A stretch of 64,000 nt of DNA, from contig CAZYAN010000021.1 in NCBI GenBank assembly GCA_964645585.1, positions 1-64,000 on the forward strand. Direction: 5' to 3'. This document shows, piece after piece, positions 17,501-25,302 of this stretch. The stretch is from DATGSL01 sp964645585. Lineage in GTDB: Bacteria; Verrucomicrobiota; Verrucomicrobiia; Opitutales; T3Sed10-336. The position numbers and the translations under genes were made by a program. The stretch's first letter is position 1, and the number at the start of each line of letters is the position of its first letter. Under the pieces are notes generated by a model. It was not told the DNA's origin, searched no databases, and was given only the letters and a program-made list of their open reading frames with translations.

Positions 17501-17666
17501 TCTCCCGTACCGTTGCGGCGCGATTTCGCGGTTGTGTGAGCGGCTGACGGGCGAGCAATTCAGGGACGGAGGCGCGTTCTGTTCCTGCGGTGAAAGCGGA
17601 CGAAACCGCAATCAAAAGCAAGCACAGAGCCGCGTAAAGATACCGGCTGCCGGAATGAAGTAGCAT
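14586..17666 (-). CDS. Secreted subtilisin-like (S8) serine protease, multi-domain
   Basis: 1026 aa. A signal peptide (about 1-27) is followed by a propeptide-like region and the S8 catalytic domain: D134 in GIWDAG, H160 in NGHATHVAGT, oxyanion N278 in WAGGND and S392 in GTSMATP. Then come a beta-sandwich (about 480-610), an IPT/TIG-like domain (about 615-700) and a MAM/jelly-roll-like region (about 705-860). The C-terminus carries the DPDGDGAANLLEYALGRNPL calcium-type repeat and a short beta module with YAVEISPDLNTW, shared with three other secreted proteins here. The triad is complete, so an active extracellular or surface protease is expected. Confidence 0.92.
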   Translation of the reverse strand: MLLHSGSRYLYAALCLLLIAVSSAFTAGTERASVPELLARQPLTQPRNRAATVREIGRIERARKADAIARAEREGLPVRLTTRSGNIRELMAFVDGHPLYATTRNFNAAITTAADRTRAVFAVDGRGFTVGIWDAGAARASPEAFGGRVTIRDAAVSNGHATHVAGTIGASGVNNQAQGMSPAVFLDSYDWNSDRSELTARGAAYPGEPDTIYISNHSYGYSSGWGDGSSGVAWEWFGTGTSATAYEDDFGRYNSYAREIDSIAFNLPYLLSFWAGGNDRTDNPVNGAQVRIGSTTTTYNSLLHPPGDAYYKNGYDTISFESVAKNVVTVGAVADAVTGGLRDLSRATMANFSSWGPTDDGRIKPDIVTNGVSVYSTNSTHDSAYTGRSGTSMATPNASGSAQLLVSCFDKLFPGHAMRASTLKALIIHTADDLGVPGPDYTFGWGLLNTEAAAAQIASHHTSPGSHRIVEDELRTSGGGPDIRTYEFHWDGGSAIRATLCWTDPAGTATTSHDNRSPRLVHDLDLRIIGPGGETYEPFVMPYTVTWQEADFSAPAITGRNTTDNVEQIFIATPPAPGVYTAVVSTNEPLIQDTQVFSLIISGSAPVTANPPEITAISPDAPAGSPTIITVDGNGFQLGADIQLTRPGYSAREALGEMVTGDRIVARIDPAALSGGVWDVVVINPDGKSATLPAVFSVPETLWADDLEGDTSLWLQQADPGVTDWTHRGSGARSPAHAFHAVVPATETIDNLYSPAIDVPADATDLRFRFWHTHDFPANDGGVIEFSIDSGEWFDPGSPDGRSSFISGGYSGVVTGAMGPPSSRNPLGDRAAWTGQRTAYEEVVIALDATKFAGTRFRARWRLAANGQTGGGGWSIDDLSLVGTLSPTAELFDFASWQAANFSLEELNDPAISAPDADPDGDGAANLLEYALGRNPLAPDFGIGPTASLVADESGMVLVLIFTRPDGGRPDLDYAVEISPDLNTWSAVSPENWTASSDGTTETVTVQHPLTEHSTGFLRLAVTRNQ

Positions 17667-17755
17667 GGAGACCAGCCGGCATAGTGTTAACCGTTTGGAA
17701 ATCCGGGCAACGCAATTGTCGTGGACGTCGGCTCTTTGAACCGTTTGAACGATTT

Positions 17756-18634
17756 TTAACGGACTTTGTCAGGAACCTTCCCGTTACGCAGGAGAATTCG
17801 GAGGTTCTCTGGCGACGTCCCCCGGGCACGAAAGGTTTGCAGACTGAGCGAGTGGCACCGTTTAGCGAGCCGGACGCCGTTGCTGTCTGTCACGAGCGGG
17901 CAATGGTAAAACTCCGGAGCCGGCAGTCGGAGTGCTTGGTAGAGGAGAATCTGGCGCGCGGTGGAAAGAAGCAGATCGGCGCCGCGCACAACTTCAGTGA
18001 TCCCCATGGCGTGATCGTCGACGACGACGGCAAGCTGGTAGGCCGGCACGTCGTCTTTTCGCCAGACGACAAAGTCGCCAAAATCGCGGCCGGCGACAAA
18101 GGTTTGTTCGCCCTGTCCATGATCGAAAAACGAAATGGCTTTGCCGTCGGGCACCCGAAAACGCCAGCTCACTCCAGCGCGGTCGCGTTTTGGATTCGAG
18201 CTCCGGCAGGCGCCTGAGTAAACCGGTTCGTCATCGCCGGCATGCGGAGCGCGCACCGATCGCTGAATGTCGCGCCGGGAGCAGGAGCAGGGATAGAGGA
18301 AGCCGGCATTCGCCAGACGTTGCCAGGCGTCGATGTAGAGAGGGCGACGCTCGCTTTGTTTGTAGGGCCCGCGCGGGCCGCCGGTGTCGGGACCTTCCTC
18401 CCAGGAAAGGCCAAACCAGCGCAGATCCTCGAACATCGCCTCGACGAACTTGCCGCGACAGCGGGCGGCGTCGAGATCCTCCACGCGCAGTATGAGCGTT
18501 CCCTCGGCGTCGCGGGCGCGGCGAAACGCGGTCCAGAACGTCGCCGCGTGACCGAGGTGAAGGTGTCCGGTCGGCGACGGCGCGATCCTTCCGCGATAGG
18601 GACGACCTGGAGAGAGTGTACCCAAAAGGAGCAA
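17756..18634 (-). CDS. gluQRS: Glutamyl-Q tRNA(Asp) synthetase
   Basis: 292 aa, the length of GluQRS and much shorter than GluRS because the anticodon-binding domain is absent. The class I signature APSPTGHLHLGHA has HLGH at 26-29. A zinc site is formed by CSC and YSGAC. A KMSKS-like LAKRCHS is near the end. The enzyme attaches glutamate to queuosine at position 34 of tRNA(Asp). The DUF2062 gene lies 28 bases upstream on the same strand. Confidence 0.92.
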   Translation of the reverse strand: MLLLGTLSPGRPYRGRIAPSPTGHLHLGHAATFWTAFRRARDAEGTLILRVEDLDAARCRGKFVEAMFEDLRWFGLSWEEGPDTGGPRGPYKQSERRPLYIDAWQRLANAGFLYPCSCSRRDIQRSVRAPHAGDDEPVYSGACRSSNPKRDRAGVSWRFRVPDGKAISFFDHGQGEQTFVAGRDFGDFVVWRKDDVPAYQLAVVVDDHAMGITEVVRGADLLLSTARQILLYQALRLPAPEFYHCPLVTDSNGVRLAKRCHSLSLQTFRARGTSPENLRILLRNGKVPDKVR

Positions 18635-18662
18635 GCGTGGGATTTTCGAACGGGAGGTCCAG

Positions 18663-19286
18663 TCAGGGAGCGAGCGGAGGATTTTCCGTGTCTTCTTTTA
18701 CATTGACCGCCGACTTCCCGGCGGCCGCTGCCTTCGTGGCGGCATCCAATTGCTTTTTCAACGGCGCCAGTTTGAATTTCCGGGCTTCGTAGGCGGCGAT
18801 CCGGTAGGCGACATCGAGAACAGCGCCGACGAAAGCGCCGACAATGACGCCGCCAATCATCAGCGCGTTAACGTTGGTGGCGACGCGGTTAATCCCCTCG
18901 CCGTAGCCGGTGAACTCGATGATCCATCGGCCGACCCGGTACGTGAGGTAATAAAGGGGGACCATCGTAAACGGATTTGTGATGAACTGAAGGGCTCCGG
19001 TGATCGGAAGATTGGCGCGGAAGAGGAGTGCCGCCAAGAACGCGAACAAGAGCTGACTTCCATACAGCGGCAGAAACGAGATTATCGAGCCGGCGTAGAA
19101 GGCGGGGGTGCAGTGCTTAACTTTGAATGACCAGAGATAAGGGCGCTGCCGCGCGGATTTGGCGAACCACTTGAGGACCGGATACCGCTCCAGCGTCGCC
19201 TTCCGCGGCATCCAGCGGAGCAGTTGCTTGACACGCCGGATGCGGGCATGGCGCCGGGTTCGCATCTGGATCTGGTATTTCGTCAT
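18663..19286 (-). CDS. DUF2062 membrane protein
   Basis: 207 aa. A basic N-terminus (KYQIQMRTRRHARIRR) is followed by the DUF2062 core with hydrophobic segments around residues 64-90, 100-118 and 140-160. The conserved GSIISFLPLYGSQLLFAFL and ITNPFTMVPLYYLTYRVG motifs are typical of the family. The C-terminal tail is charged and Ala/Lys-rich. The family's function is not established. The gene may share a transcript with gluQRS. Confidence 0.9.
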   Translation of the reverse strand: MTKYQIQMRTRRHARIRRVKQLLRWMPRKATLERYPVLKWFAKSARQRPYLWSFKVKHCTPAFYAGSIISFLPLYGSQLLFAFLAALLFRANLPITGALQFITNPFTMVPLYYLTYRVGRWIIEFTGYGEGINRVATNVNALMIGGVIVGAFVGAVLDVAYRIAAYEARKFKLAPLKKQLDAATKAAAAGKSAVNVKEDTENPPLAP

Positions 19287-19405
19287 GGGAGGCCTCTACT
19301 CAAACCAGAGAAGCGGGTCAGCCGGGGCTGTCAACGGACGTTTGTAATGAACCCTGCATTTCTCGCGCGGGCGATTGGCGGGGCGAAGGGGATTTCACCG
19401 GCCGG

Positions 19406-19604
19406 GTCGAATCTTCGGGGAAGATTCGCTACGGGGAATTCGAATCTTCNNNNNNNNNNNNNNNNNNNNNNNNNNNNNNNNNNNNNNNNNNNNNNNNNNN
19501 NNNNNNNNNNNNNNNNNNNNNNNNNNNNNNNNNNNNNNNNNNNNNNNNNTCGGGGAAGTTTCGCTGCGGGGAATTCGAATCTTCGGGGAAGATTCGCTGC
19601 GGGG
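19406..19604. repeat. 33-bp tandem repeat array interrupted by an assembly gap
   Basis: Units of 33 bases, beginning TCGGGGAAGATTCGC and ending GGAATTCGAATCT, are visible on both sides of the N run: one full unit on the left and one full plus a partial unit on the right. Each unit contains the inverted arms AAGATTCG and CGAATCTT, so every copy can fold. The period is a multiple of three, so both strands stay open through it by chance. There are no spacers, so this is not a CRISPR array. Confidence 0.85.
19450..19549. other. Assembly gap (100 N)
   Basis: Exactly 100 N, the usual placeholder for a gap of unknown size. Both edges lie within the same 33-bp repeat, so the real array is probably longer or shorter than shown. 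Confidence 0.98.
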
Positions 19605-19613
19605 CCTTTGTAG

Positions 19614-19635
19614 CGATGAAGCCGCGCCTTCATCG
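19614..19635. repeat. Hairpin repeat with CGATGAAG/CTTCATCG arms
   Basis: Eight-base perfect arms around a 6-base GC loop, preceded by TGTAG. The same element occurs twice at 62912-63007. It closes the right side of the tandem array. Confidence 0.75.
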
Positions 19636-19743
19636 ATCGGCGATCGTCGGGATTCGCTGGAAGTCCAGGCTTGCCAGGTTCGGGCGCTCCGGAGGAAGGT
19701 TGCCGCCTGACGGGCGTGCGGGTGGACGCGCCGTCACAGCGCG

Positions 19744-20694
19744 ATGAACGAGGTGTTGATACTGGGACGACAAAACGGTGCGGGGCTCGATCGAGACGCC
19801 GTCCTTTTGGAGCGTGCGCTGACGGCCTGCCGGCCCGGTTGGGAGATCCAAAGGCCGCGCGTGCGCGGCCTGCATCCGTTGTTTTTGCCAAAGAATTCGG
19901 TCGATGCGGCTTTTCATCTTGAGCGGATTGCACCGCTTTGGACGAGGAGCGTGAAGGTGAACTTTTTGATCCCGAATCAGGAACGCTACCCGGAGCGGCA
20001 GATCGGCCGGTTGCGGCGTGTTGACCACGTGCTGTGCAAAACCCGTCATGCGGCGGAGATTTTTTCGCGTCATCATCCATCGGTTCACTGGATCGGGTTT
20101 ACATCGGAGGATCGCCGCATGGAAGAAATCGAACCGGACTACGGGCGCTTCTTTCATTTGGCGGGACGGAGCACCGTCAAGAACACCGGTCTGCTCATCG
20201 ACCTCTGGAAAAAGCATCCGGAGTGGCCGGTGCTGACGCTGGTTCAGCATCCGGATAACGCTCCGGCGCGGGTGCCCGCGAATGTGGAACTGATCGACCG
20301 TTACCTTGCTGATGAGGAGCTGCGGATGTTGCAGAACCGTTGCGGCATTCATCTTTGCCCCTCGCTTTCGGAAGGCTGGGGGCATTACCTCGCGGAGGCG
20401 ATGTCGTGTCGCGCGGTGACTTTGACGACGGATGGACCGCCGATGAACGAGCTCGTTGATGCCGGCCGGGGTGTGCTTGTTCCGTGGATACGGAAGGCGC
20501 CTTGGAGGCTTGGGTGGAACTTTCACGTCGATTCGGGCAAGCTGGAAAAGGCTGTGGAGCGGCTGATCGCGATGCCGCAAGCGGAGAAAGCGGAGATCGG
20601 CTGCGAAGCGCGACGCTGGTTTACTGCAAACGACCGGCAATTCCAAGAACGGCTCGCCTCCTTTCTGCAGAAGCTTGCGGATTCTGGATTCTAG
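19744..20694 (+). CDS. Glycosyltransferase, GT-B fold (group 1-like)
   Basis: 316 aa. The N-terminal half is short and lacks a clear G-G-x-x-x motif. The C-terminal half carries the nucleotide-sugar region: HLAGRSTVKNTGLLIDLWKK, then HLCPSLSEGWGHYLAEAMSC with the acidic residues of the E-x7-E type motif, then NELVDAGRGVLVPW. It is cytosolic, with no signal peptide. It probably transfers a sugar to a glycan or lipid acceptor, but donor and acceptor are unknown. The gene stands alone between the tandem repeat and a convergent deaminase gene. Confidence 0.8.
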   Translation: MNEVLILGRQNGAGLDRDAVLLERALTACRPGWEIQRPRVRGLHPLFLPKNSVDAAFHLERIAPLWTRSVKVNFLIPNQERYPERQIGRLRRVDHVLCKTRHAAEIFSRHHPSVHWIGFTSEDRRMEEIEPDYGRFFHLAGRSTVKNTGLLIDLWKKHPEWPVLTLVQHPDNAPARVPANVELIDRYLADEELRMLQNRCGIHLCPSLSEGWGHYLAEAMSCRAVTLTTDGPPMNELVDAGRGVLVPWIRKAPWRLGWNFHVDSGKLEKAVERLIAMPQAEKAEIGCEARRWFTANDRQFQERLASFLQKLADSGF

Positions 20695-20760
20695 ATACTG
20701 GATTCTAGATCTGGATTCTGGATACAAGGTCCAAGATCCTGGACACCTGGATCCAGTATC
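20686..20760. repeat. GGATTCT-type short repeats between convergent genes
   Basis: Several copies of CTGGATTCTAGAT and CTGGAT(T/A)C variants, including the palindrome CTGGATCCAG. They overlap the last codons of the glycosyltransferase and fill the space up to the deaminase stop. They are related in style to the TTTTGGAT repeats at 6559-6600. Confidence 0.6.
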
Positions 20761-20770
20761 TTCTTCCTCT

Positions 20771-21247
20771 TCAATACTTCACGATGGCCACGCCGGCTTC
20801 GGCCAGGATTTCCCGGACGAGCTCGTCGTTGCGGTAATCGAGGTGATACTTGATCGTCTGGATGCCGGCCGAGGCAAGGATCTTCGCGCAGCTGATGCAC
20901 GGAAAGTGGGTGATGTAGGCCGTCGCGCCGCCGACGCTGCTTCCGCGCCGCGCGGCATCGGCGATCGCGTTTTGTTCGGCGTGGACTGTCGCCTGCTCGT
21001 GCTCGTCGCGAACTCGGGAAACGTGCGGCGTGCCGGGCAAATAGCCGTTGTAGCCCGCGGCGATGATGCGGTTCTTGTCGTTGGCACCGGAGACGATCAC
21101 GCAGCCGACGTGGAGGCGGTCGCAGGCGGAGCGCGAAGCGAGCAGAAAGGCGGTCGCCATAAAGTAGTCGTCCCAGGACGGACGGCCGGGAAGGCGGCTG
21201 GTCACTTCGATGATCTGATCGACGAAACTTGGGGCGTCCCCGTTCAT
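20771..21247 (-). CDS. Deoxycytidylate (dCMP) deaminase-like zinc enzyme
   Basis: 158 aa. The zinc and catalytic motif HAE is at 89-91 and PCISC supplies C117 and C120. Between them lie the substrate-loop motifs typical of dCMP deaminases (SWDDYFMATAFLLASRS, GCVIV and NGYLPGTPH). It should deaminate dCMP to dUMP for dTTP synthesis; ComEB-like proteins belong to the same family. The ATG at 21247 is chosen because the only longer start is TTG at 21283. It converges with the glycosyltransferase gene. Confidence 0.9.
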   Translation of the reverse strand: MNGDAPSFVDQIIEVTSRLPGRPSWDDYFMATAFLLASRSACDRLHVGCVIVSGANDKNRIIAAGYNGYLPGTPHVSRVRDEHEQATVHAEQNAIADAARRGSSVGGATAYITHFPCISCAKILASAGIQTIKYHLDYRNDELVREILAEAGVAIVKY

Positions 21248-21648
21248 ATCCCGGTATTCATGCGGCCGTACGGCTCGTGGCAAGTCGAATCGGGTTTTCG
21301 AAAACGCCGGTTTGGTCCGCTTGCGTAATTTTTCCCTCAGGCATTGAAAAGTAACTGTTTGGAGATAATGTTCTGTAACTTACCGTCAGCTGTGGAACCT
21401 GAAAAGCGGAGTCGTGGTCGAATGCCCGTGAGAAATGGAGATGAGAGTGCTGTGGCCAACCGGCGATTCCCGAAAATTTTTCTTGCTTCGTCCCGTCGAA
21501 TGCTCAATTAACACGATTCTGTTGCTCAGAATTCACGCTGATTGTCTCCAATTAGAACATTTATTCTCGCAAGCCGTGAAAAATGTGAAAAATTGGTGAT
21601 AGAGGTAGGAAATTCTCCTTTAGCAAATTCAATTACAAAACCGCTATT
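21248..21648. other. Gene-free region upstream of the prepilin-like genes
   Basis: About 400 bases, markedly richer in A+T than the surroundings. No ORF, tRNA or strong hairpin is visible. A weak promoter-like pair is TTGAAA (21344-21349) and TAATGT (21366-21371). The last 100 bases are A-rich and lead into the ATG at 21649 without a Shine-Dalgarno sequence. It probably holds promoters for both divergent genes. Confidence 0.5.
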
Positions 21649-22404
21649 ATGAAGAAGAAACAACCCAAGCAGGCATTCACCCTGATTGAACTCCTAACTG
21701 TTATCGCAATCATTGGCATTCTTGCCTCGATTCTTATCCCGACTGTCGGGAAAGTCCGGGATGCCGCCCGCAAGACGGTCGACTCCAACAACCTGCGCCA
21801 AATCGGTCAGGCTTCTCTGATTTACGCCAACGACAATCGGGAACAGCTTCCTCCGAATCACCTCGACGCGATCGGCCAGCCAACCACCAACCCGAACGCA
21901 GTCACCACTACCGCGCTTCGCTATGCCGCCGCGCTCGCTCACAGTGGCGGGATCAATGACGGTGCGGTTTGGAAATCGGCGAGCGACAGTATTGCCAACG
22001 CGCAGAATTATCAGGCTTACAAGGGCGGCACGATTCTGAACGCCGCGAAGACCGCGATCGTTCCGGAATTCAGCGCCCTGGAAACCTTTGCTTTCGCCGT
22101 GATCAGCGGCCTGAGCACCGGCCAGCCGTCGAACACTCCGATCGCTTTTACCCGGGGTTTGCAGACTTCCGGACTGTGGCACAACACAGCTGGGGTTTAC
22201 GGGAACGATGGCGGCCACATCGTCTACATCGGCGGCAATGTCGCATGGTATAAAGACACCGAAGGCACTGACGGCAAGGGAATCTTCATCAAGCGGAGCA
22301 ATGGGGAGCGTACCAAGAACATTTTGGAATCTCTCCTCTCCTCGCACTATGTCTGGGCTGGCAACACGGTCGCTGGTCCGTTGAACAGTCAAAAGGGTCC
22401 CTAA
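21649..22404 (+). CDS. Prepilin-type secreted protein, copy 1
   Basis: 251 aa. The N-terminus is a type IV prepilin/pseudopilin signal: basic leader MKKKQPKQA, then FTLIELLTVIAIIGILA with Glu at +5. The residue before the cleavage site is Ala, not the usual Gly. The remaining 220 residues are a globular domain with RDAARKTVDSNNLRQIGQASLIYANDN, as in the large families of verrucomicrobial and planctomycetal prepilin-like proteins. It would be processed by a prepilin peptidase (not in the window). A paralogue follows at 22558, separated by an intrinsic terminator. Confidence 0.9.
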   Translation: MKKKQPKQAFTLIELLTVIAIIGILASILIPTVGKVRDAARKTVDSNNLRQIGQASLIYANDNREQLPPNHLDAIGQPTTNPNAVTTTALRYAAALAHSGGINDGAVWKSASDSIANAQNYQAYKGGTILNAAKTAIVPEFSALETFAFAVISGLSTGQPSNTPIAFTRGLQTSGLWHNTAGVYGNDGGHIVYIGGNVAWYKDTEGTDGKGIFIKRSNGERTKNILESLLSSHYVWAGNTVAGPLNSQKGP

Positions 22405-22454
22405 CCCGACTCCAACGCATCGCGCGAATCGCGCTTTGCAGGAAAGAATTCACG

Positions 22455-22490
22455 AAGAGCCAGATCCTTCCGGTCTGGCTCTTTTTTTTG
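22455..22490 (+). terminator. Intrinsic terminator after prepilin-like copy 1
   Basis: Perfect 9-bp stem AGAGCCAGA / TCTGGCTCT with a 9-base loop (22465-22473), followed directly by eight T residues. It separates the two prepilin-like genes, so copy 2 needs read-through or its own promoter. Confidence 0.92.
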
Positions 22491-22557
22491 ACCGAGAGCG
22501 TCCCATGCCCGCCCCCGCTCACAGTGCATCCAACTCAAGACCAAACCCCGAAATACC

Positions 22558-23313
22558 ATGAAACGAAAACCGTCCCCCAAAGCATTCACCCTTGCTGAAC
22601 TTCTCACCCTGTTCGTCGTTATTGGCTTCTTCGCCGCCGTATTGGCACCGGTCGCGGAGCAAAACCGCAGATCCGCCACCCGAACCGCGGATCGGGACAA
22701 AATCCGCAGAATTGCCGAAGCCGCCTTGATCTACGGGAGCGATAATGAAGGAAACCTTCCGCAGAATAATTTGGATGGGATCGGCAAGCCGACCGCCGCT
22801 CCTTCCGCGATTACAGCGAATGCGATGCGATATGCCGCCGCGCTGGCGCAAGGCGCAGGGCTCAACGACGGCGCCGTCTGGAAGTCAGTGACCGATCGAA
22901 TCCGCTCCGCGCCCCGGTATCACGACTACCGAGGCGGCGCGATTCTGAACGCGGACAAATCTGCAATCGCACCGGATTTCCATGAGATCGAAACCTTGGC
23001 TTTTGGGGTCATCACGGGACTGACAACGAGCGACCCGTCGACCACCCCGATCGCTTTCACGCGCGGTCTTCAAGCGAGCGGGGTGTGGCATTCGGTGGCT
23101 GCGGTTTACGGGAGCGAAGGCGGCCACGTGGCCCATCTCGGCGGCAATGTCGCCTGGTATCGGGACACCGCAGGCCCGGACGGAGACGGAGTGTTTGTGA
23201 GGCAAAGCGATGGGGAGCGATCGAAGAATATCGTCCACTCTGTTGGTATGGGTAATTTTTTCTGGGCCGGTAACTCGCTTGCCGGTCCCTTGAACGGTAT
23301 GTCGGGTTGGTGA
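22558..23313 (+). CDS. Prepilin-type secreted protein, copy 2
   Basis: 251 aa, exactly as long as copy 1 and similar along its whole length (for example NDGAVWKS, TPIAFTRGLQ, GGNVAWY, FWAGN-S/T-x-AGPLN). The prepilin signal is KAFTLAELLTLFVVIGFF, again with Ala before Phe and Glu at +5, but the hydrophobic stretch is more diverged. This is a tandem duplicate. The globular half is better conserved than the signal helix, which suggests the domain itself is under selection. No Shine-Dalgarno sequence is seen; the ATG follows 68 bases after the terminator. Confidence 0.88.
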   Translation: MKRKPSPKAFTLAELLTLFVVIGFFAAVLAPVAEQNRRSATRTADRDKIRRIAEAALIYGSDNEGNLPQNNLDGIGKPTAAPSAITANAMRYAAALAQGAGLNDGAVWKSVTDRIRSAPRYHDYRGGAILNADKSAIAPDFHEIETLAFGVITGLTTSDPSTTPIAFTRGLQASGVWHSVAAVYGSEGGHVAHLGGNVAWYRDTAGPDGDGVFVRQSDGERSKNIVHSVGMGNFFWAGNSLAGPLNGMSGW

Positions 23314-23521
23314 AAAAGAAGGACAGACAAAACCGTGAACCGCGGCATTGCGCCGCCGAAATTCCCGGGGGGCCGAATCCATTTTTCTGGACAGCAGTGA
23401 CGGGGCCATCGCCGAAGCACATGCCGCTCGAACTCGATTGACTCAAAAATGGGTTTCGCACATGCGAAATCCTGTTTTTCCGGCGTGCGCGACGCGAAAA
23501 TCGGGGTAGACTTTTCCGTTC

Positions 23522-25204
23522 ATGTCTTCTCCCACCTACATTTTTGGTCACCGCAACCCGGATGCGGATTCCATTTGCGCGGCGCTGGCATACGCCGATT
23601 TTAAACGACAGATCGGGGAGCCCGATCATGTGGCGGCCCGGTGCGGCAATTCGAACGCGCGGATCGACGCGATTCTCCAGCGCTTCGGAGTCGAACTGCC
23701 CGTTTTTATCGGGGATGTGACGCCGCGCGTGGAAGACATCATGGTTCGCGATGTCGTGAAGACGACGATTCGGGCGACCTGTTCCGAGGCGCTGGAGCTG
23801 ATCGACCGGCACGATGTGCGCATCTTGCCGGTTGTCGGGGAGGAGGAACGCCTCGAGGGGTTTATCTCCGTTTTCCAGCTCGGCGAGTTTTTCATTCCGA
23901 AATTGCGGGAGCCCCGCGAAATGCGCCGGGTGCATACGTCGATCGCGTCGATCGTGAGTGCCTTGAAGGCGACGGTGCTGCACGCTCCGGATCAAGCGGA
24001 TGATTGTGAGGATTTGTTTGTTAAGGTCGGCGCGATGGACATCCGCTCGTTTGGCCGATTGGAGGAGCGGGAGCAAATTCCGCCGTCGAGGACGATCGTG
24101 GTGGTCGGCGACCGACAAGACATTCAGCGAAAGTCGATTGAACAAGGGGTTAAACTGCTCGTGATCAGCGGCGGCCTGGAAGTTTCTTCGGAGACGATCG
24201 CACTGGCGCGCGAACGAGGGGTGTATCTTATTGTCAGTCCGTATGATTCAGCGACGACAGCGTGGGCAATTCGTGCGGCGTCGACGATTGACCGTTTGGT
24301 GGAGCGGGAATTCTTTTCGTTCAAACCGGACATGCGCCTTGCGGGGGTTCGCCGCAAGGTTACCGCGATTCACGCGCCGGCGTTCATGGTGGTTGACGAA
24401 ACGTACAAACTCGTCGGCATCTTTACCAATACCGATCTTTTAAAGCCGATTCCGACCAACATCATCTTGGTCGATCACAACGAACTTTCCCAAGCCGTCC
24501 CCGGTGCCGCGGAAGTCAACATCCGTGAAATCGTCGACCACCACCGGCTGGGAAATCTGCACACGCAGCAGCCGATCCTGTTCATCAACGAGCCGGTCGG
24601 TTCGACCTGCACCATAATCGCCGGACTGTTTCGCGGAGAGTCGCTGACACCGTCGCCCGAGATCGCGGGCCTGATGATGGCGGGAATCATTTCCGACACG
24701 CTCCATTTGAACAGTCCGACAACGACAGCCAAAGACCGGGATGCACTCGCGTGGCTGAGCAAAATCGCGGGCGTTGAATCAGCGGAATTAGCTGAAGTCA
24801 TCTTCTCAGCGGGATCGGTCATTTTGGACAACACACCGCGCGAGGTGGTGCGCAGCGATTTGAAGATTTACAACGAATTTGGGATTCGATTTTCCGTTTC
24901 CCAGGTGGAAGAACTCGGTTTTGCGAACTTCTGGGAGCATTCGGACGCGCTCGTACAGGCGTTGCGAGAGGTGCAAAAGGCGGAAGGTCTGTTTTTCTCG
25001 AGTTTGCTGATTACAGACATCAACAGTCAGAACTCGCTTTTGGCGGTGGCAGGCAACACCGAGCTGATCGAGCGCATTCCGTACGCCGCTGTTCAGAAGA
25101 ACGAGATTTTTGACCTGCCGGGAATCGTCAGCCGAAAGAAACAAGTGATCCCGTTCATCACGGGCCTCCTCCGGTCACTCGGTCTCGACGCGCCGGCGCG
25201 GTAG
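23522..25204 (+). CDS. ppaC: CBS/DRTGG-regulated manganese-dependent inorganic pyrophosphatase (family II)
   Basis: 560 aa. The DHH-type N-terminal motif GHRNPDADS has H10, D14 and D16. A large insertion follows: a CBS repeat (about 70-125), a DRTGG-like domain (about 140-250) and a second CBS repeat (about 255-305). The DHH half then resumes with VDHNE and the VDHHRLG motif, followed by GSTCTII and a DHHA2 C-terminal domain with the RKKQ active-site motif. It hydrolyses pyrophosphate to phosphate. In known CBS-PPases adenine nucleotides bind the CBS domains and control activity. It is a single gene with no clear operon. Confidence 0.94.
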   Translation: MSSPTYIFGHRNPDADSICAALAYADFKRQIGEPDHVAARCGNSNARIDAILQRFGVELPVFIGDVTPRVEDIMVRDVVKTTIRATCSEALELIDRHDVRILPVVGEEERLEGFISVFQLGEFFIPKLREPREMRRVHTSIASIVSALKATVLHAPDQADDCEDLFVKVGAMDIRSFGRLEEREQIPPSRTIVVVGDRQDIQRKSIEQGVKLLVISGGLEVSSETIALARERGVYLIVSPYDSATTAWAIRAASTIDRLVEREFFSFKPDMRLAGVRRKVTAIHAPAFMVVDETYKLVGIFTNTDLLKPIPTNIILVDHNELSQAVPGAAEVNIREIVDHHRLGNLHTQQPILFINEPVGSTCTIIAGLFRGESLTPSPEIAGLMMAGIISDTLHLNSPTTTAKDRDALAWLSKIAGVESAELAEVIFSAGSVILDNTPREVVRSDLKIYNEFGIRFSVSQVEELGFANFWEHSDALVQALREVQKAEGLFFSSLLITDINSQNSLLAVAGNTELIERIPYAAVQKNEIFDLPGIVSRKKQVIPFITGLLRSLGLDAPAR

Positions 25205-25240
25205 GGAGGGTCTCGGCTGCCGGGCTCATCCGTAGCTGCC

Positions 25241-25265
25241 GGCGTGAGCCGGTTGGGCTCACGCC
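25241..25265. terminator. Strong hairpin between convergent genes
   Basis: Ten-base perfect arms GGCGTGAGCC / GGCTCACGCC with a 5-base loop. It lies between the stops of the pyrophosphatase and the M14 peptidase genes. It lacks a T run on either strand, so bidirectional termination is possible but unproven; it could also be a dispersed hairpin repeat. Confidence 0.5.
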
Positions 25266-25302
25266 TTCACGTGCGCGGCCGCGAAGCGATTGCGGCGTTT
25301 CT

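Noticed and set aside
19406..19604. Possible CRISPR array
   Set aside because: The units are directly adjacent without unique spacers, and no cas gene is in the window.
19331..20080. Minus-strand frame running through the N gap
   Set aside because: It crosses unknown bases and the tandem repeat, whose 33-base period keeps any frame open.
25205..25302. Possible tRNA in the hairpin-containing gap
   Set aside because: Only one simple hairpin is present; there is no cloverleaf and no T-loop motif.
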